A stretch of DNA of 64,000 nt. It comes from Rhyzopertha dominica (taxonomy: Eukaryota; Arthropoda; Insecta; Coleoptera; Bostrichidae). The translations under genes and the position numbers were made by a program. The stretch spans positions 50,525,786-50,589,785 of the forward strand of contig QCXZ01000041.1 of assembly GCA_025024175.1 (NCBI GenBank). The letters are read 5' to 3'. This document shows, in pieces, positions 53,078 to 64,000 of this stretch. Numbering within the stretch: position 1 is the first letter of the stretch; each line of letters starts with the position of its first letter. The notes under the pieces were generated by a model. That model saw nothing but the letters and a program-made list of their open reading frames with translations. It did no database searches and was not told where the DNA came from.

Positions 53078-53187
53078 CGCACGCAAGAACCAAAAACGCA
53101 ACCAGCACCGTCAACCTGCCGCAACACCTGGAGAGCGGAGCCTTGACAGTCCTTTTCGCGTTTCGAGAGCTAATCTACCGGAAAATA

Positions 53188-53196
53188 CTATATATA
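53188..53196 (-). promoter_or_regulatory. TATA box of the arylsulfatase gene
   Basis: TATATATAG on the minus strand, about 110 bases upstream of the ATG, inside a GC-rich stretch (53080-53320) unlike the AT-rich surroundings. Spacing leaves room for a start site near 53160 and a short 5' UTR. Confidence 0.5.
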
Positions 53197-53433
53197 CGGC
53201 TAGTGGGGAGCGCGTTCCGACGTCATCCGGAATCACCGTGCGGGTCGGAGTTGAAAAAATCGGAAAATCGGGGCGGACGGGCAGGGGCGTGCGTGGCGGG
53301 AGGGGGCGGCACATTTTTGCTTTTCTGATTGATAAAATGAGTCTTCGGTTGGAGCAGGTGATGTAATAGTCGCATTTATTAAGATTACAGTGTAACTTTT
53401 TATGGGTGTGTAAACAAAAAATCCGTACAAACA

Positions 53434-54120
53434 GTGTATCATATTATTAAAAGACAATGCGAAGGAAAATCGTTGAATAGAGAGCCGGGAAGTGGAAAAA
53501 ACCTCAAGAAACGATTGAAAACCGAAAAAAAGCAGGAGTCAAAGGCTTCTATTAAGGTCGGACTCTCATTGAGAAAACTAGGCCGAAAATTTAAAATATC
53601 ACATTCATATGTGAGAAATATTCTTAAAAAAGAACGTGACTCTTCGAAAACGAAAATCTGCACTCAAATATAGCCAAAAGTAGTTAGAAGAGAAAAAAAA
53701 TAGTAAACTGCGAAAATTGCGTGAAAATCATTTGAAACCTTCTAACGATAATTTTGTTATCATCGACGATTAGTCTTACTTCACCCTAGACGGCAGTGAT
53801 GCAGCGGGAAACAACACCTACTATCTTATAGAGGGTAATGAAGTGTCCAATGAAGTGAAATTCAAATGTCATGTCAAGTTTCAGAAGAAGGCTTTGGTGT
53901 GGTTAGCATTCAGTACAAAGGAAGGGCCACTAAGTATCAATCAAAATGTGTATGCCAATGAATGCGTTAGAAAAAGACTACATAGTTCACTTCATCAAAA
54001 GATTTCATAATTTCATGATTTCAATTGAGACTTTTGCCCAAGAGGAAGATTTTTCTGAAAATGAAGTAGATCAGTAGGGAAACATGGACTATACCTCTGC
54101 ATATGTATATATACTATATT
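53434..54120 (+). pseudogene. Mariner/Tc1-like transposase remnant
   Basis: The plus strand reads an N-terminal helix-turn-helix part (NREPGSGKN, then SLRKLGRKFKISHSYVRNIL), then after stops a catalytic-core part with SYFTLDGSDAAGNN, EVKFKCHVKFQKKALVWLAF and NECVRKRLHSSL. This resembles the maT-type branch of the mariner/Tc1 superfamily. At least two frameshifts or stops separate the parts. It lies just upstream of the arylsulfatase promoter. Confidence 0.6.
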
Positions 54121-54160
54121 AAATAAAAGAACATAACTTGCAATTCAAATTAGAAATAGG

Positions 54161-57100
54161 CATGGGCGTACCGTAGAGAGGGCAAGGGGGGCAGCTGCCC
54201 CCNCTGGACCTGTGTTGCCAACTCTGCACCCTTCCGATTTCCCACACACTTAGCTGGTTAATTATGTTTGTACACCTAAAAATTGTCTCATTTATAAAAT
54301 TGTAAATGCAGTAAAATTTATATGCAAGTGTATTTCACAATTTTCATCCAAAACTCATATTTCACCTTCTCTTATAAGTCGTTGTCAAATGGTTTCCAAG
54401 CTTAATCGATACCATGTGCGTTTTGAAGCTGTAACTGCAACATTCTTGTTGTTACGAATCGTTGTTTTAGAACGGATATATCTTTAAAAGACTATCTTGG
54501 TCAGGATGAGTCATAACACGATTTCTACTTAGTTCAGCTATTCTACCTTTTCCTATAAAGATTGTTCAACTAACTACTGTTATATGGAATCACATCAGAA
54601 TCTGTCATATATTTGGTGATAACTCTAACTTTTGTGCCAAATTTCTAAATTCACATTACATTTTAACAATTAATACAATACAACTAAAAATTTGTCCCAA
54701 CTAACGTTTATGAAAGTCAATTTATTTAATATATGTTTTGGGAATACAGTAAAAGCATTATAAGCACAAATTAAAACCCGGTGTGTTGTTAAAAATGCAA
54801 TTAAATATATTCCAGTTTATTTAAATGAAGCTTAATTTGGTTAAAATATTATGTAGTCGGTAAATTTTTGGAAGCAATGCACTGGTGATCTAAGAAGGTT
54901 GGCCTGACGCATAATGCTGAGGCATTCCTCATTCTGAGTTTTAATAATGTTAGTTATCCATCGAGTCTCTTTCCCTGGGGAGTAAAAATTACTACAATTG
55001 TAACTTCAGCACCTATACAGATAAACTCCTAGCTTAAATTTCAGAAGCTTCTAGTGTGAGAAGTTGAAACTGTGCTAAAAGCGCATCGGTTAATGCATTA
55101 GTCTTTGATATGTGTTAATTCTGAATCAGAAATCGTGCTCCTATTAGTAGAACTTTTAAGGTGTAATTTATGTTCCTTTGGTACTTCGTATGATATCATT
55201 ATACATTATGTGGATTACGGATCTTTATTCTACCAAATAAAATGTATCAACTCATCTTTTGCTAAAGGCCAGAGCGATGCAACTGAATGCACATCACCTA
55301 ACTGAGTTCATCAATAACTGAATTAGTAATAAACGGGCTTTATATGATCAGTGTACATTTATATTTCACAGAAGATGTTTTAAGTTGCCTTGCAGAATAT
55401 CCACGAAGATTATTCATGGATTAAATACTGTAACATTCATATTTTGTCAGTCGCTCACGCCTGGCGCGTAGGCTTCTCGTTGTACACAGTGAACCTGAAA
55501 CCATTACATCGGTACTGCAGACACTTCCGTCGTTAAGCCTAACGCTTGCGCGTAGATTCTGAGCGAGTCACTTGACAGCAGAAAGAATTTCCTCTTTCCT
55601 TTGGCATTTTGACCTGTTGCGAATTGAATGTGAGAACGTGGTTTTGTCGATTTTTGGGAAGATTTTTCTAAGTAAATAGACCATCGATTGGTTACCATAG
55701 TGGGATCCGCTTGGAAAATCTTCAATTAGACTGGTGGATGTAAGTTGGGCTTTTGGAATTGGCTGAATGGTTGATTTTGCATTATTGAACATCCACACGT
55801 GACCATTTTGGGATTTTGGGTTATCGACAAGATTTGCCACGAATATTTCTGCAATCAGAGCCGCACACCAACTATAGGCTCTTTTCTTTTCTTATATTTT
55901 CTTTCCTTTTCGATTCTGGGCCTTATTCCTGTCTGGATAGCTTTTGAAGATCGAATAAGTTGAGAATCGTAGAGTTGGGACTGATCACTTGGGATTGGAT
56001 TTGGGAATTTGCGCTGCCATCCTTCCGGTTAGGAAGATTGAAACCTAGTAGCTGGCGACCCTTGGTGTGGAGGACCGTACATGTGGGACCCCAACCAGCA
56101 GGAGAGCGCAGATAAGCTTAAATTTTAAGTAGGAGGTCGTTGACCCTTAAGTCGGAGCGCAGAATCCGCGGTGTAGATTCCATCTCGGTGGTGATTGCTT
56201 GAACCGTTGTAAACATTGAGGTTATTTAGCTGTCCGTCAACGGAAAAACTTGTTGTATGAGCCCTCAGCTCTTGTAATTGTTTTGTATAACTTGTATGAG
56301 CCGTCAGCTCTTGTATTTGTTTTGTTTAACTTTTGCGAGCCTTCAGCTCATATATACATTGCCGTAGGAGCCTTCAGCTAATGAATTTGAGTATATAGCT
56401 TGTCCCATCACCCATCTTTCACAATCGAACCTTCAGTTCGATTCCATTTATTATTTTAAATTATCTGTAACGCCACAGGGCTATTGCTCGCGGGTATCAC
56501 CGATATTGTCGATCGTTTGTGACGATTTTTCGTTCGTCGTTCGTTTTTGTTGCGTCACTCGTTAATGCGAAGCGCTGGCCAGTGCGGAAATTAACAGGGG
56601 CGATTCACAGATTTTCTAGTTATTTACTGGTACTCGGTGACCGGGCACATAGTTGTGGTGCTCATTGGGAAGGGTTAATTTTGATTGTTAAGTGTCATTT
56701 TGGTTATATGTTCGAAATTATCTCATATTAGTCGTTTAAGTTCGATCTATCTTAAGTAACTAATTGAGGTTCAAACTTTATTCTTTCTTTATCATTACTT
56801 GTACCTCTCATAGTTTTCGTTAATTAAACTACGCTTCTACCCGAGCTTTGGTGTTTGATTTCCATCGTAGCTTTTCAAAATTTTCGTCTGAGTAGTCCGC
56901 TGTGGAATTGTAANATTTNGTGGCGCCTATAATCATCGTTAAAAATCTTGGAACCCCCCTACTCTCCGACTGCAGCGGCGGGACGCGGACTACATTGGAA
57001 CATCTGGGTTGACACCATAGGTTAGTAACATCGTTTGGTAGAAAAACGGCGTCGCAATACTTCAATAATTACTCTTAAGTACCAATATCTTATAAACGTT

Positions 57101-57184
57101 TATTTTTTCTATTTATGTTGAATTATACTCTACAGGACGTTCCTGCTTTGCCCCCCTCTAGACAAAAAGCTGGGTACACCCATG
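54161..57184. mobile_element. Possible 3-kb hAT-like element with inverted ends
   Basis: The ends CATGGGCGTACC (54161) and its inverted counterpart ending CCCATG (57184) match at 11 of 12 positions, and both sides continue into a GGGGGGCA run. The 8 bases outside, GAAATAGG and GAAGTAGA, match at 6 of 8, as an old 8-bp target duplication would. I see no transposase inside. The middle (about 55860-56960) looks like a different insertion with LTR-like character, listed separately. Confidence 0.4.
55860..56960 (+). repeat. Possible LTR fragment with primer-binding-like site
   Basis: Less AT-rich than its surroundings, with several copies of a GAGCC-TCAGCT word (56260-56375). It is followed by TGGCGCCTATAATC at about 56920, which resembles the tRNA primer-binding site that follows a 5' LTR in Ty3/gypsy-type elements. 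No gag or pol is present and I could not define both LTR ends. Confidence 0.3.
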
Positions 57185-59495
57185 GAAGTAGATTTTGTAC
57201 TCGTGTACCTAAAATACAATGGAAGGATCAAAAAAAAAGATTTTGTTGCAAACATTCTTAAAATACATGACAACTAGACTTTTTGTGAAACTACAAAGGA
57301 TACAAACAAGTATTCTATCCAAACGTTGAAGACTTGTAAAGAAAATTGGAAATACTTTCTAGCAATAGAAATATCTATACATTTTCCTTCAATTAGGATG
57401 TTCCCATTTAATTTTTTCAGGTCAAAGATTATTGTAATTTTAACCCATTATGTTTGTTTTACTTGTTTTTATTAAGGGATTCCATTTATTTTTGTATCTG
57501 TATTTTTGTTGTCTTTGTTCACTCTTTTTCCCCGACATATTTTTACAATTATTCTGTAACGATTAGTTGTCCCAAGTAAAAGCAATAACGCCAAAATTGG
57601 GACAATAGGGTGTTTTAATCGAGTGTTCTAATTTAAGGAACGTATGCCTAACTTGGGGCAATGACACAAAAAATATATTTACGGTTAGATTTTCAGTAAA
57701 TAAATAAGGGAATGCATTAACACAACTTTTGATACAAAGATTGATATTCAACCGAAATTCTCTGAAAGACTATGTGCATTTAAAGTAAAAAAATTGGCCG
57801 ATGTATAGGGACGACTGTATTTTAATTCGAATATTGTTTTTTATATTCAGTATTTATCACGACATTTTATGTTATATTTCCAAATAGATAGTTAAACGGT
57901 GTTCACAATTTTGCCTAATTGATGCAACTGGTATCCGTATACCAGTTCTGGCACTTACCGTAAAGTACGGTGCGTGTTGTGGATGTCAGGAACTGACGTT
58001 ACAAAAATAAAACTATTTTTTACGCTGAATGTCAGTTATTACTTAATCTAGAACTGGACATTTGTTATCATAAGTTGTTGTTGTGTTTGTGGCTTTTTAC
58101 ATAAGCAACAGGAGTATGAAAAATAAGCAAAGAACAAGCAAACATTGCAAGGAAATACTTCTTGAACAGCGAGTGATATAAAATTTCCGCAGGCTCTATG
58201 CGGTTCTTACAGATTCAAGTTACAGGTTCGGCAGTATTGAGAACAAAATTTCCAAAGGCAAAATAATGTTTGAATGCATTATCACTCACTGCATTTTTTC
58301 CGAAGATCCAAGAAAAACTAGCTACTGCACTTGAAGAGAGGACTCCAGCAATAAGAATGATTTCTATATAAATGAAGAACATTCACACTCTCAATATAAA
58401 AAAATTCTGGTTCTGCTGAACTTACTTCTAAAAAATTAATTATCTCTTTAAAAAATCCAATCTTTCTTAAATTTGAATGCCAATGCAACACTTTCATTGG
58501 TTTCAGTGTTGTGAATTTTTATCTAACTGCTTTGGCAACGCCTTCAGGAGGAATAGAATTTCTATATTTTTAAAGTTAAATAACTTAAGCTAAAATGCAT
58601 CTCAATCATATGCTGTCTGCACCGCAACCAACTGCATATAGATCTATTTCGCTATCATTATAGCTCATCAGTGCAGTTTAGGTCTAGTTTAGACAGCATG
58701 GCAAAGAACTGACAGATGAGACTGCCATCTAATTACAACTTTATATTAGAGTATGCGGCTTTCAAAAATTTTCACTCAAACTTCAAATAATCGCCATGAT
58801 CGTGATAATGACACAGGTCCTTGCTTTCGGTCCGGCTTGAGGACAATTTTTTCTCCTTGACGCCAGAATGCTCTAAACCGCGGAAGCGTAGCAATAATCC
58901 AATTCATTATTGTGCGAAGATAGACGGACTATTGAAATGTATCACGCTTTTTACACGAGTTCTTACAAGGTTGTAATATGCGATTGCATGTACTGTTTGT
59001 TGTCAGTCCTTCAACTTGCGAAATTAATTACTGGCAGAAAAGGTTCAGTCCTAGTTGAACTAATGCATTGGTTGTTACAAGGCTGATGCATTTTTGCTGG
59101 AGGTTTCTTGGNAAAATCATTAGCCTCCTGACGATCAAACTAGCAAGGATGATAATCAACATACATAAACAATTTTAAAAGTTAAACAAATAACGTTATT
59201 TCAACAAAATCGGGAACCTTGGGTTTAATTCGTCTTACTCTGGTTCCTACTTAAACCATTTAAATTATTTTTATGTAATGTTGTTATATAATCCTTAAGT
59301 CAATACCATTAATAATATGAAATAAATCGATTTAATCAAGATACCTATTAAAGTCATTAAAGCCGTCGAATTTGGATTTTTATAAGGACTTTTTTAAATG
59401 TAACTCATTATTATTCTTAGCGAGTTCCTGAGATTGAGTGTTTCTTATGCTACATGTATTATTCACTCGAATACAAAAATATTACATGTTTTTTG
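57185..59495. other. AT-rich DNA, nothing recognised
   Basis: Only short open frames without family resemblance. One N at 59112. Confidence 0.5.
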
Positions 59496-60311
59496 TTAAT
59501 AGTTATTTATTGTATAAGTGTTTCAGAAAGTGGATAAAATGCGACTGAAACACGAATACAATACAATCTTTTATCCACAATCACAGGCATTTAGAACCAA
59601 AATCGCTGGAATTTTATCATATTTCATCAAAAAATAATTTGACATTTCGCTGTGCCACCCCAAAAATTATAAAAATTAACTAAAGAAATATCGGGAGGTG
59701 TTGAATTGTTGCTATTTATTTTCGATTGTTTATCGACTCCATTTGAGTGTGAGAAATGGAAGAAAGGGATCTTGGGACAATCCTGAAGGAAGCTTCAACT
59801 CTACAATTATGAAACATTATGAAAAAGTATTTTCCTGTTATCATATATTTTAAATTTGAAGAAGTATGAAATTTCATCCATGTGGTCAAAGTACTCGATG
59901 CTAAAGGCTGCAATAAAGGTTTATAGAAACATCAGAGAACATCTGAGAACATCATCAGAGAACATCTGAGAAACATAGATACTGGAAAATATGGTAAGCT
60001 CACTGCCTACCTGAGAGAAGATACAATGCGACGAAAGCTGCAGTACTGGAAAAAGCACATGTAGAAGAATTCTTGGGAAGGCCTTGCGATAAAGAACATT
60101 ATTTGATGAAAAGGCTAACATTTCATAACTTTCTAGACGTCATAGATAAAATACTATAGTATAGTCACTCCTTGCAAGAAGAGACATCTGCAGATTTAAC
60201 AAGAACTTCAACAGACATGCGTTCTGGAACCGGTGACAGCTACAAACTTAATGTTAATAGCAAAAAAGTAAAATTTGATAATAGAAATAACGAAATTTTG
60301 TCAATATAAAT
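59496..60311 (+). repeat. Interspersed repeat, copy 2
   Basis: Inverted homologue of 39771-40465, about 816 bases. It contains a local near-duplication of ATCAGAGAACATCTGAGAA (about 59930-59975) absent from copy 1. No conserved open frame between the two copies. Confidence 0.7.
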
Positions 60312-61053
60312 GCTAATGTTAATAGTAAATAAATAAAATGTGATTGATTTAAGGTTGTATTTTTCTTTATCTCACTAATGGAATAAGGTAAGTTCATTAT
60401 TTCGCTTATGGATAAGGTGGTACTTTATACGATTCTTAAGTGTGAATAAAACTTCAATTATATAGTGATTATGGATAAAAATGGTTGAACTACTGAGAGC
60501 ATCATTAGGAATGATAGAACAAGTATGACTATTCCCTACACATACATTGAGCAAGGAACAGATGGAAATGTTAAAAGATGTTATTCATATTTCACACTCA
60601 ATGTCAGTGTGACATTTTGGGCTACTATTGTTTGATTAAATAACTTTAGCTAAAGTAGTTAATGACGAGTTTGATGCAATAATTTTTTCTTTTTTTTCTT
60701 CAACTCTGCTGTTTTACTCTAAAAAAGGATTTCCACGGGAAGTTTCATTTCAGTGAATTTGTATGACAACTGTTTTGCTCTAGCGATAATGACGTAATAT
60801 TGGATGAAACCATTCCACACTAGATAGTTGTAGTTATAGTTGTAATAATAAGCAATGGTTGAATAAAGAACTAAATAATTATAATTATGATGAAACTGAA
60901 TTTACAGTTTTTTTTCCGGTAAACAAACAAATACGCATCAAATTCGATTCCAACCGACAAAAAAGGAAACGCAACTAATTTCAAAGTCAAGTTTGTGCGG
61001 TCTTGCACAACGAATTATTTATTTTCCGCAAAGGTTAGATCGACCACTGGAGC

Positions 61054-61350
61054 ATGTTATTGGGCGTGTTATTGTTTCAGCAATTAACAGATATCAATAA
61101 TACGTCCGCCATAAAAAGTCCGGGTGTAAGAGGGTTGGGAAAAGTTCAAGGAGTTGGTCACCATCACGACCAGCTGCATATGGCGTCGGACACGTTTTCT
61201 TCACAGCAGGGTGGTGTCAGGAATCCAAGTGCAGGAATTCGCAATTCACGTAGTGACGTAGATATTTCGCTATTAATTTCTGTGACCAGTCGTTCGTTCC
61301 TAATGTGGGAACGAACCATCCGAGCGACAGAAATCGTAAATAAACTTTGA
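61054..61350 (+). other. Open frame with exon-like start, unknown
   Basis: A 98-codon open frame of higher GC content than its surroundings. A good acceptor (GTTATTGTTTCAG) lies inside it at about 61080, after which it reads QLTDINNTSAIKSPGVRGLG and, further on, PSAGIRNSRSDVD. I do not recognise it. It could be an exon of a gene running out of the window or a fossil of one. Confidence 0.25.
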
Positions 61351-61539
61351 GAAGCAACAGCCGAGAAAGGGGGAGCACTAATTATTTAAGTGATACACAT
61401 ACCGGATAACAATTTTCAAAGTGAAAACAATAACACAACAATAACAGGCGACACTACCTAGGTCCTGTGATTTACAGTTCTGCCTCCGTCAACGTGAGTC
61501 ACCACCGTTCACACTTGAACAAAACTTTTCAAGAGACAT

Positions 61540-62500
61540 TGAGATTATGAATTACTATTTCAAAGCCTGGTGCCTCAGTCCTAATCCATTGAAAACAGAG
61601 CAACTATTATCATCTCTACAATCATCAAAAGGCAACACAACTTCAAGTTGTGTCAAATAACATAATTCTCAAACATAACTTCTAGCCAAAATAATTTGGG
61701 GTGACCCTAGATATGTTTCTAACGTGTAGGAAACATCTAGAAAGCATCAGCAAAAAATACAGACTAGAAATAAGCTGCATAAGCTTGTTGGTAGAAGTTG
61801 GGGTGCAAATGCAAGTTAATTCCGTACTTCTGCAACTGCCTTGCTTTATAGCATTGCTGAGTACTGCTGTCCTGTTAGGAAAAACAGTCATCACACAGGA
61901 AAAATTGACACTCAGTTAAATACTGCAATGCGACTAATCACTGGAACAATTAAGTCAACTCCATTACCTTGGCTTCCGATTCTTTCAAACATTGCTCCTC
62001 CGGAGATTCGCAGACAGTTTGCTACATATAAAGCTTGGTAAAAATATCAATCAGCGCCTAATGAGTTTCTGATTTCCCGAGATCTGCAAGAGCTACCTAC
62101 AACTCGGCTAACTTCTAGAAAACCTCTGTGGACAGAAGATTTCCTTCGTGCTCCTTATACCATTGAAGATGCATGGTGTTGTTTGGCAACTTAAGAAACA
62201 TGATATATTTAATCAGCAGCTTATAGACGATCCTACGGAAGAGGTAGCAGGAACTGACCTCCCAAGAAGGTCTTGGGTCACTCTGAATCGCCTTCGCACT
62301 GGTCATGGGAAATGCAAGTTTTTTCTTAATAAATGGGATTCATCTATCAACCCTTCTTGTGAATGTAGGGATCCCTTTCACACAATTGGACATATGGCCT
62401 GGTGGTTTTGCGTCTATCCATTGTGTTGATCAAGGTGTTAAAGACTGGCTTAAGACAATAGAGATCTGATTGGAGTTTTCTACGGTTTTCTTCAATACTC
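61540..62500 (+). mobile_element. Non-LTR retrotransposon remnant (Jockey-like, 3' part)
   Basis: Broken plus-strand frames follow the order of the C-terminal region of a Jockey-type reverse transcriptase: YYFKAWCLSPNPLKTEQ, KHLESISKKY, STAEYC, HTGKIDTQLNTAMRLITGTI, WLPILSNIAPPEIRRQFATY and finally PRRSWVTLNRLRTGHGKC with INPSCECRDP. Several frameshifts; inactive. The catalytic core is absent, so the copy is 5'-truncated. Confidence 0.8.
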
Positions 62501-63080
62501 TATCCAGAATAAATACATACATGTATGTATCTATTATGGATAAAGCGTAAATGCGAGATCTCTTATCGTTGAATCAAAATATTTTTTTTCTTTTTCAACG
62601 CTTTTATAAAAGTCGACCGTAGTCGCATGAAATTAACAATACTGTGGAATGTATTAATAATTTTCATAAGAATATATATGGAATATATATGGGAAATACA
62701 ATGTAATAAATGGCATCCATCTATCAATCCTTCTTGTGAATGTGGAGACCCCTTCCAAATAATTGAATATATGGTCAAGGGATGCCGCCGTACAGCATGA
62801 CTTGGTGGTTTTGCGTCTATCCATCGTGTTGATGAAGGTGTTGAAGATTTGCTTCAGATAATCGGGATCTGATAGGAGTTTTTCTATGGTTTTTCTTCAA
62901 TACTCCATCTAGAATAGATACATAGACGTATGTATCTTTTCTGGATAGTGCGCAAATGTCTATCTCTTATCATCGAATGAATGGATTTTTTCTTTCAACT
63001 TTTTATAAAAATCGTCCATAGTTGCGTGAAATTAACAGTGCTATGCAATGTATTGATGATTTTTATAAAAATATATATAC
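62328..63080 (+). repeat. Tandem duplication of the retrotransposon 3' end
   Basis: Two direct copies of about 376 bases (62328-62703 and 62704-63080), both starting AATAAATGG.AT.CATCTATCAA. Copy 2 keeps a GGGATGCCGCCGTACAGCATG segment that is deleted in copy 1, and the two are otherwise diverged by scattered substitutions, so the duplication is old. Confidence 0.8.
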
Positions 63081-64000
63081 TTGCGCTCCAAGTTCCACGG
63101 TATGGTAACAAATAAAACTCAGTGGATTCGTGGAAACAGCAAACAATTGCGTTAACACATTTTTCAGGTGAGCTGAAACTATTCACATCTCTTGGACTGA
63201 ATTCAACTGAGAAAGACATATAAATCTTTCATTTCTACTTGTTCATTTTTAGGCATTAAAATACGAGGCCTTGCAGTCGAACAGGCGCATCTTTTCGAAC
63301 GGTAATAGTAAAATTATTCGGTCATTACCATCTTACGCGGCCGTGTTCTTGAACAGTCATGCAGTAATATGTTGCAGGAAAAATACTATTTATGTGTCAG
63401 CAGGAGTGACAGTCGGCTGCTAGTGACGTTACATCCGATGACCGCCGTGACGTCAAGGCTACGGAAAGCGAGAACGATGTTACACTAAAATGATAGAATT
63501 AACGGTGTTTTGTTCGGAAATTCCATGGAATTCGGACGTACAAAAGATCTGACTATTTTATGTTACTGTTTACGTTATTTCCAATAACGCTGGTAAAAGA
63601 TACGTAATCTGTATACGATTGGGTATGGGGAAGGAATAATTTTTCTGGTATATGTTTGAGTTTGTTTTTCAGAAATTACATTACTGTTTACATTGGTTTT
63701 TGTAATAAATTTTAAGTTTATTCTACTATTTTTTATTCGCAATGACGTTGTCCTGTCCCTGGGAGTAGTATCTTCAGTTTAAATATTGTCACTTCATCAC
63801 AGGATAACTCTAATTCACGGAACAGCATTTTGCACATTCACTTGCACTCACTAAGCAATAAAAATACACTGAATCACCTATTAACACAAAAACAATCACT
63901 ACAGAGCAATAAATATTTTTAAGGGCACATTAAGTATATTCTTTCTTGCCTGTTGACCACAAGGGATGTGTCCAAATTCACTGCTTCAGCATAATCTCCA
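63081..64000. other. Unassigned DNA at window end
   Basis: No gene recognised. A CpG-containing stretch at 63280-63480, with TGACGTCA near 63450, is richer in G+C than its flanks and could be regulatory, but nothing coding adjoins it in the window. Confidence 0.4.

Noticed and set aside
56829..57065. Minus-strand open frame of 78 codons
   Set aside because: It runs across the primer-site-like word and the end of the LTR-like block and includes Ns; probably chance.

Overview
The window comes from an animal nuclear genome, almost certainly an insect, and a beetle is plausible. Genes are split by short GT-AG introns, intergenic DNA is AT-rich, and the mobile elements (mariner/Tc1, Penelope-like, Jockey/CR1-like, THAP-domain element, foldback elements) are of kinds common in arthropods. 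I cannot name the species from the sequence alone. All exon boundaries were assigned by eye from splice signals, reading phase and remembered family conservation.

Layout. 1-2746 has no gene I can support; it holds a GC-rich promoter-like island (about 660-800) and a short stretch resembling mitochondrial large rRNA. 2747-4819 (-) is an LRRC58-type leucine-rich-repeat gene. 5862-7664 (-) is the MYST histone acetyltransferase Tip60/KAT5. 8240-9389 (+) is mitochondrial ribosomal protein L28, divergent from Tip60. 9995-about 11240 holds three exon-like blocks of unknown nature. 11417-23468 is a tandem satellite of about 41 units of 293 bp, broken by a 100-N assembly gap. 24088-30217 (-) is the phosphorylase kinase regulatory alpha subunit, with 14 exon positions; one position has two alternative, equal-length 148-nt exons. 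31060-53077 (-) is an arylsulfatase (ARSB-like) gene with a C-terminal membrane anchor. Its introns total about 20 kb and are loaded with transposon remnants. 53078-64000 is transposon-rich DNA with no host gene I can identify.

The five conserved genes are housekeeping genes with unrelated jobs: glycogen breakdown control, chromatin acetylation, mitochondrial translation, lysosomal or membrane sulfatase activity, and an LRR protein of unclear role. There is no operon-like logic. The most noteworthy items are the mutually exclusive exon pair in phosphorylase kinase, the multi-unit block duplication inside the satellite array, the inverted-arm Penelope-like copies with a hammerhead-like core, and several palindromic or TIR-bounded elements defined here from their ends. 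I did not find a clear candidate for a wholly new biological system.
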